From contig CM073199.1 of assembly GCA_037042915.1 (NCBI GenBank), positions 3,534,001 through 3,598,000 of the forward strand: DNA of 64,000 nt, written 5' to 3'. The stretch comes from Auricularia sp. M13. Lineage: Eukaryota; Basidiomycota; Agaricomycetes; Auriculariales; Auriculariaceae. Positions 1 through 11,099 of the stretch are shown in pieces. The translations under genes and the position numbers were made by a program. The first letter of the stretch is position 1; the number at the start of each line of letters is the position of its first letter. The notes beneath the pieces are model-generated. The model was not told the origin of the DNA. It did not search any database and saw only the letters and a list, made by a program, of their open reading frames with translations.

Positions 1-129
1 CTAGTCAGCGCATACATCTTCGGTGCCCACCTCGTGAAGCCTTCGGACATGCTAAGTATTAGCGCGCAAAAGTCGAGCGAGCTCATGGTGCGACAAGCTA
101 GTGCGGCACCCACGGCCAAAACCACGTAA
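1..129 (+). CDS. Possible 3' end of a gene running in from the left
   Basis: Frame 1 is open from the first base to a TAA at 127-129 and would encode about 42 residues ending in a polar Ser/Ala/Thr-rich tail. The window starts with CTAG, which could be the tail of an intron acceptor. No domain is recognisable in so short a piece, so this may be chance. Confidence 0.25.
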   Translation, partial: LVSAYIFGAHLVKPSDMLSISAQKSSELMVRQASAAPTAKTT

Positions 130-709
130 CGAGACAGGGGGGCGTAGTGCAAGATCGACAATTCTCGGGTCAGATATTACGCATCACACACACAAAGGTA
201 TAAAAGGACGCACGTCTTCAAGTTCCCACTCACCCAGCCAGTCGCGCGCGGCGGCGCGGCCGTTCCTCACTGGCAGCAGCCCGTGCTGACGGTCCGCCTC
301 GAGCATCTACTGTATGATGAGGCACCGCTGAGCTCGCTCGTCTCACTGTCATGTGTTGTCGCGGCTGCTCGCTTCAGGTGCGTCTCCTCCGTCGCCGTTG
401 CGCTGTGTGCCTCGATTAACGCCGGGATTGCAGGCTTTCGATACGTCGGATTCGAGCTGAGGAATCGTTAACGCGCCGCACCTCCGACGGGAGCGCATGG
501 TCTCACCCCTAAACTAATCTCACGGCGCACACACGATGCTGTGACATTATTTATCGGTCATTTATTCACGCAGAGGAAGGAAGGAAGGAATGGACGGACG
601 GACGGAAGGATGGATGAATGGACTCTGGATGGACGGGAAGGACGGTACGGAGGACTGAAATGAACTGAACTCGAATCTTTGCACAATGAAGGAAGTTCAA
701 TATGTAACT
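130..709. other. Intergenic, no gene seen; simple repeat near its end
   Basis: No reading frame here has coding character. A degenerate GGAA/GGAC tetranucleotide tract lies at about 573-640. The rest lies between the preceding reading frame and the 3' end of the minus-strand gene that ends at 710. Confidence 0.5.
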
Positions 710-1119
710 CTATTTGTCGCGCGCGCCGTGGAGCCTCTGAATGAGAGCGCTGTCCATGAACTCGAGCACATGACCCACTTTCCAGACGCCGTCTTCGAGC
801 ACCATGTCGATGATGTAAAGGAACTCGTTCTCGCTGTATCCGGATTTGATTAGACTCGGACTGAGACAGGGGATTGGGTCCGTGACGAGGGACGGTAGCT
901 TACTATGGCTTCCCGTCCGCTGTGAAGGTGTCTACGGACTTCAGCTGCACATGCGAAGCGCCTGTCTCAGCACACAAAAAGTTTACTCCTATCTGGTCAT
1001 GGCGTACCTGAGCAACGACTTTGCCAGCCTCCGCTGCTTCGAAGATCTGCACGATCTCTTTCTACAATTGCAGTATCAGCACTACGATCATCTAAAGCGC
1101 TTCACCGCGACTGACCTTA

Positions 1120-1449
1120 CTGCTGTTTGCAGAACGGAAGGCGCCGGCGGGAAACGGCGATTTTCCGAGCGTTTTTGCTGCGCGCCCTGTTCCTCGCCCA
1201 ATACATTTCCCCTTCGGCTCATAATTTTTGTGCGATGTAAATGAGTCTTGAGGACGCTGTCTATGCAGCAGAACGAGGAGGAGAGGTCCCGGATTGGCTG
1301 AGATAGCTGACGGCCAGCCCAAATCTGCCGCTGACAACGCATGAGCATCACTGCTCGCCCGCACCGTGACGCAGGCCTGCGCAACTTCTCGTACAGCATC
1401 TTTGCATCTATGAGAAGTTACATCACGCGTTGCTCTGGCGAAAATAGCC
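1120..1449 (+). repeat. Left inverted arm of the 1,030-base element
   Basis: Reverse complement of 1821-2149, matching base for base over nearly its whole length in the stretches I compared. It holds the same short open frame as the right arm on the opposite strand. Confidence 0.85.
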
Positions 1450-1820
1450 TTAAAGTACTTGCAATGGCCGGGGAGCTTTAGCTATGTAACTTGATCTCTG
1501 AGCTGTAACTCATTCCAGTGCTCAGTAGCCTTAGAACCGTAGGATTTACAACTATTGAGCTCTATTGGTGCTGGAAGAGGCACCCAAAAACCTCCAAGTC
1601 CCATGGTATTGCTCAAATTGCTGCAGTAAGTGTTCATAGGCAAATGTGTGACAGTCGCCATGACTGGTGCCTTCCAAGCCTTCTAAACCGACCATACAGG
1701 TTTAATCACGTTTAAAATCATTGGGAATAGAGATAAATGGCCTCGGCCTGCCAGACACGAGTGTAGAGTCCGTGCCAAGTTTTAGCTGGATCCTGGCTCA
1801 GTCCAAGCGAAGCCTATGAG

Positions 1821-2149
1821 GCCATTTTCGCCAGAGCAACGCGTGATGTAACTTCTCATAGATGCAAAGATGCTGTACGAGAAGTTGCGCAGGCCTGCGT
1901 CACGGTGCGGGCGAGCAGTGATGCTCATGCGTTGTCAGCGGCAGATTTGGGCTGGCCGTCAGCTATCTCAGCCAATCCGGGACCTCTCCTCCTCGTTCTG
2001 CTGCATAGACAGCGTCCTCAAGACTCATTTACATCGCACAAAAATTATGAGCCGAAGGGGAAATGTATTGGGCGAGGAACAGGGCGCGCAGCAAAAACGC
2101 TCGGAAAATCGCCGTTTCCCGCCGGCGCCTTCCGTTCTGCAAACAGCAG
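1821..2149 (-). repeat. Right inverted arm of the 1,030-base element
   Basis: Mirror copy of the left arm. Its outer end CAAACAGCAG abuts the TA at 2150-2151, which lies in the first exon of the interrupted host gene. Confidence 0.85.
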
Positions 2150-2369
2150 TATTCACGCCATCCTTGAACATCTTACCCGCAACCTGCATGGCAGCACCAA
2201 GCGCAGCGCGTCCGACGGCGTCCGGGATACCCGTTGAGCGCGGATGCACCTCGAGCACGAAGGCCTCAGCGGTGTGGGGGAGTAGAGAGGGTGTGTCTAT
2301 GCGCATTCCTGCGCGGAGCCAGGCTTTGACAGCTTCGATGCGAGGAGACTCTGAGGACATTGTGGACAC

Positions 2370-3428
2370 TGGAAGAGATGCAGATCAATCTCCGGGGCGG
2401 GTCCCCGGAGGAAAGGATGTTTATATTCGCTACGCAGCCACCGGGCGCTCTTAGATGTGCAGGGCTCGGACTTCCCGGAGAAGGGTCCCTAAAGAATACC
2501 CCAAGTCTCACTATAATTCACACCGATCACTCTTTTTTCGAGTGATGTGATGTGAAGGTCCCGGAGGAAAACGCGGAGCCTGAACCGTGTCTCTCCGCTG
2601 CTCTCCTCTGTCACCACTCTTCGACTAGCCATCGTGCCCTGATTACCGGATCGCGATGAAGTCTGACTGTAATACGCGTTGCCTTTGGAACTACTGCTGG
2701 CCCTGCTTGCGATCGGACTCAGGCACTGGATCTGGTCATCCGGCTGAAATGACGCGTCTTCATGGCTACCGCGTTCTGATACCACGTCTATCGAGGAGAT
2801 TCATGCTAGTGAATACGCATCAACTATGACCTGCGCGCTGTGATGATCCATTTGCTGGGCTTTTGCGTTTTGCGCGTCGGATTCAACAGCTTGCTTGCCG
2901 TGTTCCAATCACTGCTCGGTTCAACGATGCCATTGCAATGACAACATTGAATACCCCCTGCTTTCTTCTTGTTAATGGCCGCTGCGAGTCGGGATCTATT
3001 GCTTGCACACCTGGACGACCAGATTCATGACTTCACAAAATTTCTCAAAAATCCCCGCAGAACCTGCAGCACTCGGAGTGATCCAGACCTCGAGGTCATC
3101 TAAGGTTGAACTCAATCCCGAGGAGGACTGCTGCACCCCCATAATCGATCCGATGCTCCTTCCCTTCTGGTGCTTGAATCGGGATGAAACACGAGGTAGC
3201 GGTTCTCACTCGACATCATCTGCCTCTGGAAGCAAACTGCCTCATGTGGACACTCTACGCAGTCGCTTCGCTCACTTCTGCAAGTCGGGTCAACTTCTGC
3301 TCAGGATTGCTCCTGATTCGGATGATTTGACGTCACACAGCTTGCGCGATCGCGCGGAACAACCAGCGCGAGAAGTTTACAACTCCGCGTGACCTGCTCT
3401 CTTCCTCCTGCCTGCACCTTCAACCCGC
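2370..3428. other. Intergenic; no supported gene
   Basis: A short frame from an ATG at 2974 (about 40 codons, MAAASRDLLLAHLDDQ...) looks protein-like but stops early and has no visible continuation. It may be a gene remnant. No other coding signal was found. Confidence 0.4.
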
Positions 3429-5181
3429 ATGCCCGACACGACAAAGCTCGCCGAGCAGCATCTTCTGCCGGTCGTCGTGGCCGCTAAAGTCGCAGTACTC
3501 CACCCACCCGCGTTGCACGAGTCCGACAGCGACGGCTGGTGGGCGGCCGAGGGCGCAGCATGGCTTGAGCATCTGTGCAGCGAACTGGATATGAACCCGG
3601 CCTCTCTGCCGGACGAGCCGACGCCCGCCGACGTCGAGCATCTCCGCGCGGGCGACAAGGCCGTGCTGCCGCGCTCGGACGCCCTCGACCGGCAAATCGC
3701 GCTGCTTCTGCTTCGTCTTTGCATTGCCGACAAGCACAACAGTGGCAAGAAATCTGCGCCAGCGTTGCGCTACACTGCGGCCGCGCGAGCTCTGATATCG
3801 CATGTGCTATGCATTCTGCAAGTGCCCGGCGCGCAAGCCGTGCTGAACGCCGCAGAGCGTCAGATTGCGGACGAGCTGTACACGAAGCTCGAAGACTCCA
3901 AGAGTAGCGAACGGACCGAAGAGCTTCGCAAGCAGCGCGCGGATGGTTGGGGAGGCAGCATCGGCCGCTGGGCCGCGACGGGCGTCGGCGTCGTGGTGCG
4001 TTCATCTGCAGTTCATCTGCGTACACCGCTGACAGACATGTCTAGTTAGGCGGCGTCGCAATAGGCGTGACGGGCGGCCTCGCAGCACCGCTGCTCGTCC
4101 CGCTCGTCCCTTTCCTCGGCCTGAGCGCCGCCACCGCGCCCGTCGTACTCGGCTCGCTCTTCGGCCTCGCCGGCGGCGGCCTGACGGGCTACCGCGTGCG
4201 CAGCCGCTGGGCGGGCGTCGAGCGCTTCCAATTCGTCGACCTCTCGCCCAACGCTCTTGACGACGAAGCCTACAGCGACGACTCCGAGAAGCAAAAGCGC
4301 ATCCTGAGTTCTCGCGACGCGGCGCCCAGCATGACCGCGACCATCCTCATTCCCGGACTACAAATACACAGCGAGAACGAGGCGCTCTCGGCCTGCCGGC
4401 GTGCGGTCATTGGGTGGGAACGCGACGTGTACGCGCTGGACCACTCGCCGGCCGAGATGCTCCGCGTGGGCCGCGCGCTGAACGACTGGATCTTCGGGCA
4501 GGTGCTCGCGCGCGTGAGGAACGAGGTCATCAAGATGACGGCGCTTGGCGCGGTCATGGCTGCGCTCGCGCTCCCGGTCACTGTGTACGGCGCCACGGGC
4601 ATGGTCGTGGACAACGACTGGGTTCGCGCTTGCGTGCGTCTGACTTGCCTCCTTCCCGTCGAGCGCGTTTGCTGACGAAATTGCGGCGCATTATGCAGGA
4701 TCGCGCGAAGAAGGCAGGCCAGCTGCTCGCGGACGTCCTGCGCGAGCGCGTGCAGGGCGAGCGGCCCGTCATCCTGGTCGGCTCCTCGCTCGGCGCACTA
4801 GTGCTGTTCGAAGCTCTGCTCGTCCTCTCCGACCCCAGCTCCTTATCCCCCTCGAGCCCGCCGCTCGTAGACACCGCAATCTTCATCTCCTCGCCCATGT
4901 CGCCCTCCGCGGCAGAATGGGCGCGCGCGCGGCGCGCCGTGGGCCGGCGCATGGTGAATGCGTACTGCGCGAGCGACCTTGTGCTCGCCACCGTCGGCCG
5001 GCTGCACGAGGTCGTTGGCGGCGGCCTGCGCGGGCAGTATGGGAGCGTCATGGGGCTCGCGCCGTGTGAGGTTGCCGGCGTGGAGGATGTGGATCTGGGC
5101 GAGGACGGGACGATTGAGGGACATTTTGATATTGCGGGCAAGTATGAGGATATTCTGCGCGCTGTGGGGGCGGAGGTGTGA
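3429..5181 (+). CDS. DUF726 alpha/beta-hydrolase, Mil1/TMCO4-like
   Basis: Exons 3429-3995, 4046-4633 and 4699-5181 join in frame into 545 residues. Order: a helical acidic N-terminal region; a hydrophobic Gly/Ala-rich segment from the start of exon 2 (VAIGVTGGLAAPLLVPLVPF..., likely one or two membrane or membrane-inserting helices); then an alpha/beta-hydrolase domain. In the hydrolase domain the core strand ATILIPGL, the DNDWVRACDRAKKAGQLLAD helix and the nucleophile elbow VGSSLGA (serine in exon 3) are all present, and a C-terminal GHFDIAGKYEDIL segment is seen. This order is that of DUF726 proteins, represented by yeast Mil1 and animal TMCO4, which are membrane-associated and of uncertain enzymology; the yeast protein is linked to clathrin adaptor recruitment. 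The protein is shorter than the yeast one, mainly at the N-terminus. Introns are 50 and 65 bases. Confidence 0.9.
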
Positions 5182-5381
5182 GACTGCCTAAGCGCTGCGA
5201 TTGAGGGAGCAGGTGTGTTCAATTGTGCCGCCCGTTAGACGCTTTTTCGAGCATGTTGTATCCATACACGCGTTGTAGCAGTATAGTACTGTAGCCCTTT
5301 GAATGACTAGGGATCCGGACCTCTACCGATGACTCGTGCGTGCGGTGCGGCTCATCGATATCACTCGATTATCTGTATTGC
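5182..5381. other. 3' flank of the DUF726 gene
   Basis: Nothing coding was recognised between the DUF726 stop codon and the end of the next, convergent reading frame. Confidence 0.4.
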
Positions 5382-5837
5382 TTATCTCCTCCAGCTGCAG
5401 CCACCCGTATGTTGAACGGAGAGTCCTGCGGAGTGGTCTCTCTGCAGTTTGAAGCGTGAAGGAGAACACGACTGCTTGGTGACGTCCCCCGATTCCGACG
5501 CGTCTTCCGCGTCGCACTGCTCCTCAGGCTTGGCGACGTCCTGCGCGTCGCTCGCAACGGGCGGCATAGTCTCAATGGGTTGCGCGAAAGTGGGAGACAC
5601 CGTGGCTCCATCGGCGAGTCGGCTGTTCCAGCGACTGTGCCGTTGCGCAATAAAAGCTATGCAGTAGCGGCCAGCATTGTCGAACGAGTCGGGCCGTCTG
5701 ATTTCTTGGGGAGACGCGCAGCCGCAGAGCTCGATGACAGAGCCGCAAGAGCGACGCATTGTCACGATGTAGCATTTGCGGTTGCGTGGTTGTTTCGGTC
5801 GCATAAACGATCCGATGGCGTGGGTGCATATGGCCAA
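5382..5837 (-). CDS. Hypothetical small protein
   Basis: A 151-codon frame. Its C-terminal third (ETMPPVASDAQDVAKPEE... followed by an acidic stretch) has strongly GC-biased third positions and reads like a real disordered tail, whereas the N-terminal part is less convincing. An overlapping frame opens at 5886 (MPRRPAEPSQ...), and a TATA-like ATATAAG lies about 45 bases upstream of that ATG at 5932-5940, so the true start may be at 5886 with an intron joining the two frames. No family is recognised. Confidence 0.35.
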   Translation of the reverse strand: MAICTHAIGSFMRPKQPRNRKCYIVTMRRSCGSVIELCGCASPQEIRRPDSFDNAGRYCIAFIAQRHSRWNSRLADGATVSPTFAQPIETMPPVASDAQDVAKPEEQCDAEDASESGDVTKQSCSPSRFKLQRDHSAGLSVQHTGGCSWRR

Positions 5838-5886
5838 TGAGAGTTTCGAAGGGGTGTTGAGACGGCTCTGCGGGGCGTCGGGGCAT

Positions 5887-6609
5887 GATATTGACGAGGG
5901 AGGGAGCGGGGACGGAAGACGGGCAGCGTGCGTCTTATATTCTGCTCCCTAACCATTGTGCTCGGCATTCAATCATCATGCTGTCATCGCTCTATCCAGG
6001 GGAGTCAATGAAAGCACAATGCTACGTTGTGATTGTACTGATACCATACCACTGAACACGCAGCCCCCAGACCCAAGGAGCGGTTTTCCTTTAGACCCAT
6101 TCAGATTGTATCAACGAAGTGAAAACGAGGGATTAATAATAAAGGAGTAGTGACCATACGGAAACAAAGAATCGATTTTACATTCCCATCACGATCCAGG
6201 GTTCTTCTACTCTTCCTGGGAGAATGCAGATGCTCTAATGCGCACATGTCGTCGCACGTTAACAACGCTTGCTCGCACAATGAACGAAAATACCTGAAGG
6301 CACGTCAGATTATTCTTGAGAATCGTTTGGCTCTGCACTCACCGCCGTGGTCGAAGAGATCGAGAGGAGTGTCGTATTCGGCGACGTGACCTTGGTCATG
6401 GCATGACGAGGACGCGGTCGTAAGTCTTGCTGGATCATCATCTGGATCGTTGCGTCCGTGGCAACATCTGCCGCCCAAATCAGCAACGAGTTTTACCACT
6501 GAACTGCAAGTACTCACGACACTGCGCACTCGCAAGCACACGCACAGTATAAAGTAAACTAGACGTACAGTACATACAATATCAGTTCGATGACCGGAAG
6601 GGAATTAAG
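5887..6609. other. Intergenic; TATA-like site only
   Basis: Apart from the TATA-like ATATAAG (minus strand, 5932-5940) upstream of the small hypothetical gene, nothing coding is visible. The right half is the 3' flank of the first F-box gene. Confidence 0.4.
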
Positions 6610-7956
6610 TCATCGTTGAATATCGAAGTCGCGCCCCATGATCTCGCTCTCCCCGGACAGCGAAATGCCATCAAACCAGAGTCTAGGTCGCGCCGCTCGG
6701 GAACCGATGAGCTGCGAGAGGAGACTGTGGAGGTCGTCTGCCGTGACAGACATATGTCCCGTCGAGTGCTCCTCGCCAGTACAGACCAGGACATCCGTCA
6801 GGGCAGGCAAGCGCAAGGACTGCACCTTCGCTGTATGCCGCGAAGGTAATCCCTTCTCGTCGACCATGAGCGTGAAGGTGTGGCACTTCGGCATTTCCTC
6901 GAGGTGCGGCGCAAGGTATGCGAAGCGCGAATGCAGGCGCAGCGTCGTTATTCGTTCGAGAAACTGCGGAGAGAAGAGGACCTCGCGCGGCCAGTCCTCG
7001 AGGATGTGCGATTCGTGCTCGACAATCGTCCGCAGCCGCCCGGAGACGGTCGAGCACAGTGCGATGTGGACAAACGCGCGATGAAGCGCGCTGAAATCGA
7101 GTTCGATGGGACCCTCGAGGTGACTGAGGAGCAGCTGCGTGATAAAAGCGTCCGGGCGCCGACATATGATGTGGTTGATAGAGCCGATGTTCGGGATCGA
7201 GAAGAACAGGGCATCGTAGTTGCAGTGGTCAATGTGAACTTCGAGTCCCGTCAGCGGTGGCGGATGCGCCATTGGCTTCGCAATGCCTTCTGACCGGGCG
7301 TCAAGAAGCGATTTGCCAAAGATGCACAGTGTTTGTAGCGCAGGAAAATGAGCGAATAAGGCTGGGTTGAAAGCACGTGGCCGTTCGAATGAAAATATAA
7401 GCGTATCGACGAGTGCAAAGGCGGAGATTGGTTGCATGGGGAATTCGACATCGGACAGCGAGGCGGCCAGTAATCGTGGACATGATCCGCCGAACAGGTC
7501 CGGCGGGAGCACAACAGCTTGCCCACCGTGATGAAAAACTCCTAGCAAGACAGTCTCCAGACGAGGAGCTGCTGTGGAAAGTGTAGATATTGCTCGAGAC
7601 GCGACGTCGGTATGCAGGTCCAAAGCGAGGTTGACGACGCGAAAGAGATTACGGGTGAGGGCCGGCAGGACGATAGAACAGACCCGCGCCGAAGACGCGT
7701 CCGGAAGTCGTATTGTAATATTGATGTCCCTGTCCGCACTCTGATCAAGTCGGGCATGAAATAGGTCAAGGGCCGTCGTCGAGACGGCAGCGAGGCGGAT
7801 TTCGCGCCAGTAGATAGGATGCGAGTGGGCCACAGCCCGCCAACGCGCACAGACATGCAACGCTACGATCAGTTCTTCGAGTGCTAAACGGTCCATGACT
7901 ATCGAGAGGAGCTCGACGGGCAGGCGGCAGGCCATTGGTGCGAAGATAATGGACAT
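6610..7956 (-). CDS. F-box protein (tandem copy 1)
   Basis: An intronless 448-residue frame. An F-box lies at about residues 9-50: CRLPVELLSIVMDRL, then an hxxVCxRWRxxAxxxPxxW helix pair, the Skp1-binding fold. The rest (about 55-440) is a leucine-rich, irregular repeat region with recurring L-x-L-x-L and hydrophobic spacing typical of agaricomycete F-box/LRR-like proteins, which are thought to select substrates for SCF ubiquitin ligases. It is about half identical by eye to the neighbouring gene at 8249-9628 and to the gene at 25097-26506, so this is a recent lineage-specific family. A TATA-like TATATA lies about 115 bases upstream of the ATG, at 8070-8078. The substrate is unknown. Confidence 0.85.
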   Translation of the reverse strand: MSIIFAPMACRLPVELLSIVMDRLALEELIVALHVCARWRAVAHSHPIYWREIRLAAVSTTALDLFHARLDQSADRDINITIRLPDASSARVCSIVLPALTRNLFRVVNLALDLHTDVASRAISTLSTAAPRLETVLLGVFHHGGQAVVLPPDLFGGSCPRLLAASLSDVEFPMQPISAFALVDTLIFSFERPRAFNPALFAHFPALQTLCIFGKSLLDARSEGIAKPMAHPPPLTGLEVHIDHCNYDALFFSIPNIGSINHIICRRPDAFITQLLLSHLEGPIELDFSALHRAFVHIALCSTVSGRLRTIVEHESHILEDWPREVLFSPQFLERITTLRLHSRFAYLAPHLEEMPKCHTFTLMVDEKGLPSRHTAKVQSLRLPALTDVLVCTGEEHSTGHMSVTADDLHSLLSQLIGSRAARPRLWFDGISLSGESEIMGRDFDIQR

Positions 7957-8069
7957 TGGGCAAGCGCGTGCGCTGAGCCTGAACTTTGATGCTGCAAGCC
8001 TAGGCGCCCAGCGCTCGACGCCATCAACGATGGGAACTGTAACCCATGCTCCTCTCTAGACATTTAGCT

Positions 8070-8078
8070 TATATATTC
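8070..8078 (-). promoter_or_regulatory. TATA-like box upstream of F-box copy 1
   Basis: AATATATAAG on the minus strand, in the 290-base spacer between the two tandem F-box genes and about 115 bases before the first ATG. Confidence 0.35.
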
Positions 8079-8248
8079 CGATTGGAGCATACAGCCCGAT
8101 CGCACGGCAAAGCTGAGGGACTGCACGTATCACGGAAGATGTGTTCGTGTAGTACAGCGGACTGGCGAATTTGAGCACACGTGGAAACACTAATAGTATA
8201 ACAGAAGTACACTACATGACAACTCGACAGCATAGGAAAGGAAAAAGG

Positions 8249-9628
8249 TCAGTGCTGTGGGTCGAAGTCACTCCAGACAGCTTCGCAGCTCCCGGACAGC
8301 GATATGCCATCGAGCCAGAGTGTAGGACGCGACGGTCTCGGACCGATGAGGTGCAAGAGCCAGCTATGAAGTTCGCCCGCCGCGACGGTCATGCGCCCTG
8401 CGGGGTGCTCCTCCTCAGTGCAGACAAGCACATCCTTCAGTTCGGGAAAACGTAGGGACTGCGCCTTGATCGTATTCTCCGCAGGAAGTCCCTTCCCCGT
8501 AATAATGAGCACGAAGGTTCGGCACTTGGGCATTTTATCGAAGTAGTGGGCGAGATACGCGAAGCGCGAATGTAGACGGAACGTGGTGATCCGTTCTAGC
8601 AGTAACGCCGACAACAATACTTCCCGTGACGAGCCCTCGGGAAACTTGACTTCGCGTTCGGCGAACGACCGCAATTTGCAAGACGACGGTGAAAAGAATG
8701 AGACGCGAACGAAGGATAAAAACATCCCGTGCAATTCCAGTTCGAGGGGGCCCTCCAGATGACTGAGGAGCAACTGGGCTGTAGACGCATCCGGCCTTCT
8801 GCAAATGATGATGTTTATGGAGCAGAGGTTCGGGATGGAGAGGAAGAGGTCGTAGTTGCACTTCTCCATGTGAACCTCGAGCTCTGACAACGGTGGGGCG
8901 GGAGCGAGCGAGGCGGGAGCGAGCGAGGCGGTAAGCGAGGCTGATGTTGAATCCAGTCGAGTGCCCACACAGGACTTGCCGAACATGCAGAGGCTCTGCA
9001 GCGCAGGGAAATGGTCGAATAAAGCCGTTCTGAAAATACGTGGCCGCCTGGATGCCAAAATAAGGGAATCGACGCGTTGAAAGGCGACAATGGGAGGCTT
9101 GGGGAAGTCAACGTTGGACAGCGTAGCAGCGACCAGTCGCGGACTCGACCTCGCAAACAGATCGGGTGGAAGTAACACGGCGGGCTGCTCCTCGCTGCAA
9201 TGGAAAAACTTCAAACGTAGGGAGTGTAGACGCGGAGCCGCTTCAAGCAACGCAGGTATTGCCTGTAACGCAACGTCTGCATGGAGATCCAAAGCAAGGC
9301 GAGCTACGCGGGAGAGATGCCGGGTAATGGCTGGAAAGACAATCGAATACAGGCGCGCAGAAGGCGGAGTGTCCGCTAGTCGTATTATGATGTTGATATC
9401 ACGGTCGGTATAGTGGTCGAGGCGGGCGTGAAAGAAATCGAGAGCGGTTGTTGAGACGGCAGCGAGGCGGATTTCGCGCCAATAGGTAGGATGCGAGTGG
9501 GCAACAGCCCGCCAGTGTGCACAGACATGCGACACATTGAGCAGCTCATCAATGGTCACCGAGTCCATGACCATTGAGAGGAGCTCGACTGGTAAGCGGC
9601 AGGCGCTTCGCGGGAAGATGACGGTCAT
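8249..9628 (-). CDS. F-box protein (tandem copy 2)
   Basis: An intronless 459-residue frame with the same layout as its downstream neighbour: F-box at residues 9-50 (CRLPVELLSMVMDSV... HVCAHWRAVAHSHPTYWREIRL), then a long leucine-rich region. The block WREIRLAAVSTTALDFFHARLD is nearly the same in both tandem copies. This copy has a short duplicated Ser/Leu/Ala/Pro insertion around residue 240 (SLTASLAPASLAPAPP) from a small in-frame tandem repeat. Spacing and orientation show tandem duplication. It presumably acts as a substrate receptor of an SCF ligase; no partner is evident. Confidence 0.85.
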   Translation of the reverse strand: MTVIFPRSACRLPVELLSMVMDSVTIDELLNVSHVCAHWRAVAHSHPTYWREIRLAAVSTTALDFFHARLDHYTDRDINIIIRLADTPPSARLYSIVFPAITRHLSRVARLALDLHADVALQAIPALLEAAPRLHSLRLKFFHCSEEQPAVLLPPDLFARSSPRLVAATLSNVDFPKPPIVAFQRVDSLILASRRPRIFRTALFDHFPALQSLCMFGKSCVGTRLDSTSASLTASLAPASLAPAPPLSELEVHMEKCNYDLFLSIPNLCSINIIICRRPDASTAQLLLSHLEGPLELELHGMFLSFVRVSFFSPSSCKLRSFAEREVKFPEGSSREVLLSALLLERITTFRLHSRFAYLAHYFDKMPKCRTFVLIITGKGLPAENTIKAQSLRFPELKDVLVCTEEEHPAGRMTVAAGELHSWLLHLIGPRPSRPTLWLDGISLSGSCEAVWSDFDPQH

Positions 9629-9922
9629 TTGGCAACCGAACGTGCTGAGTCTGAATCCGAACTACGGACCGAGCCCGACCGTTGACAGTTTATTGACAGA
9701 CGCCTTGTGGCCGCAAAACACCAGGCACCGGCGCGTGCATGCTTCGACATCATCCAGATTCGGCATAGGTCACGCTTGGCTCAGGGTTGCAGCTCGCTAA
9801 TCAACGGTAGCAGTGTCACGGGGATTGTGAGCTCTCACGATATGATCTTGGATGGGAGTCAGACGAAGAACCAGAGACATATAAGCCCGCAGTTCAGTTG
9901 TGACTCCTCATCCCCCGCGTCC
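9629..9922. promoter_or_regulatory. Divergent promoter: F-box copy 2 / C2H2 gene
   Basis: The spacer between two divergent genes. A TATA-like CATATAAG lies at 9878-9885, 38 bases upstream of the ATG of the zinc-finger gene at 9923. Confidence 0.45.
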
Positions 9923-11074
9923 ATGTCTCACCCGCAGAGGAAGCCGGAAATCAAGTCTCGCTCTCATGGTCCCGACAGGCATCATGCGTCCGATCATGAT
10001 GAGGACGGCGACTATGAATCAGCCTCTGACACGCAATCTCCGCCCCCTCGAGCCCGGAGAGAGAGAGCAGCTCGTCAGCGTAAGGGTCCATTACACATCT
10101 CCTCGTCGATTTGACGTCTCATAGCTGAACCTGTTGTTCGTCCTCATGACATTCGTCGAGCACCTGCGGACGGCCGCGGTCGTTTGTTCCACAGCTTCGA
10201 GCGGATCGATTCCCGCGACGACCTTATAGAGAATCAGCAAAGACGTTCCGCCAGCCCTCCAAGCCTGCAGCTGTTGCGACGGGCCCAAGGTTCGTACAAT
10301 TCTCGTCTCATGTTTTGTCTCACTGGTGTTGAAACCGGTACCAGCTGCGTCCTCGCCACGCCCTTCTCCGGAGCCTGGGAATCCAGCAATCCGTCCTCTA
10401 GCTCGCGAAACTTCTCCGACTCCATCACCGGAAGGAAATGAGCTGGGAGGACGCAGCCCAAACACCAGGGGCGTAGTCGACATTATGTTACGCATGGCGG
10501 GGAAGAAAACTATCGTGCCACCGGCACCGCCTACAGTCCCAGCGACATCCTCCCGTGTGGTTTCCTACGTTAATTCAGCCTCGCGCAAGCGCAATGAACA
10601 GCCCGTAGCTGCGTCCTCTCGCGATCCTCATCCGCCTTCCCACTTATCTCCTTCTCCTGCCCCTCGTGCCCGGGCAGCAGATGCCCGCCAGACTCGTCCC
10701 CCACGCCCTCCTGTTCAATATTCTGCCTATCAGGGATGGGTATATGGTTCTGGTCCCGTGCCTCCAACCCACATGCCAGCGCTACCTCCTGGCTATGCGC
10801 ATCCGGGATACCCATATTTGCAGTTCGTACCCCCGCCGGGAGGACCTCCTCCGGGCATGTACGGGCCTCCTCCCGGCCCCGGATATACTGCCATGTATTA
10901 TCCTGCTCTGCCTCCCCCGCCTATCGCAGCGCCTCATCAGCAGGTACCGCGCGTGAGTGCGGACGACGGAGCCTCCCCTGATGGCAATTACCCATGTCAC
11001 TTTTGTGCGCGCCGTTTCGACCGGCGCGCGGATATGACGGTACGTGGGCCGCAGTGCTGTCACTCGTCCGACTA

Positions 11075-11099
11075 CTGTAGAGCTATTAATTATTACCGC
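11075..11099 (+). repeat. Left terminal inverted repeat of the DDE_1 transposon
   Basis: 25 bases starting CTGTAGAGCTATTAATTATT, perfectly inverted at 23258-23282 and flanked outside by the TA duplication. Confidence 0.9.

Larger units (their letters stand above)
1120..2149. mobile_element. 1,030-base foldback-type TIR element, TA target duplication
   Basis: The two ends are inverted copies of each other over about 330 bases (1120-1449 against 1821-2149). Only an occasional mismatch was seen, near the inner edge, so the insertion looks young. The termini read CTGCTGTTTGCAG and the element is flanked by TA on both sides (1118-1119 and 2150-2151), the target used by Tc1/mariner-type transposases. 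The central 370 bases hold no convincing reading frame, so the element is non-autonomous. The arms contain mirrored open frames but these are by-products of the palindrome. Confidence 0.85.
710..2369 (-). pseudogene. Host gene of unknown function split by a TIR element
   Basis: Three exons are visible: 2369-2150 continuing at 1117-1116 across the inserted element, 1061-904, and 860-710. Introns lie at 1062-1115 (GTCAGT donor, TTGTAG acceptor, CTGAT branch-like site) and 861-903 (GTAAGC to CTCAG). Without the element the exons sum to 531 nt, a continuous 176-residue frame. The product starts MSTMSSESPR and ends with a segment containing ENEFLYIIDMVLEDGVWKVG. It is a small soluble protein I cannot name. 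The element lies at a TA two bases before the first donor, so the present allele reads into the element and stops about 40 residues later. An alternative donor (GTGAAT, just upstream) spliced to the old acceptor would lose only three residues and keep frame, so some function could persist. The exon model rests on splice consensus and frame continuity, not on homology. Confidence 0.7.
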
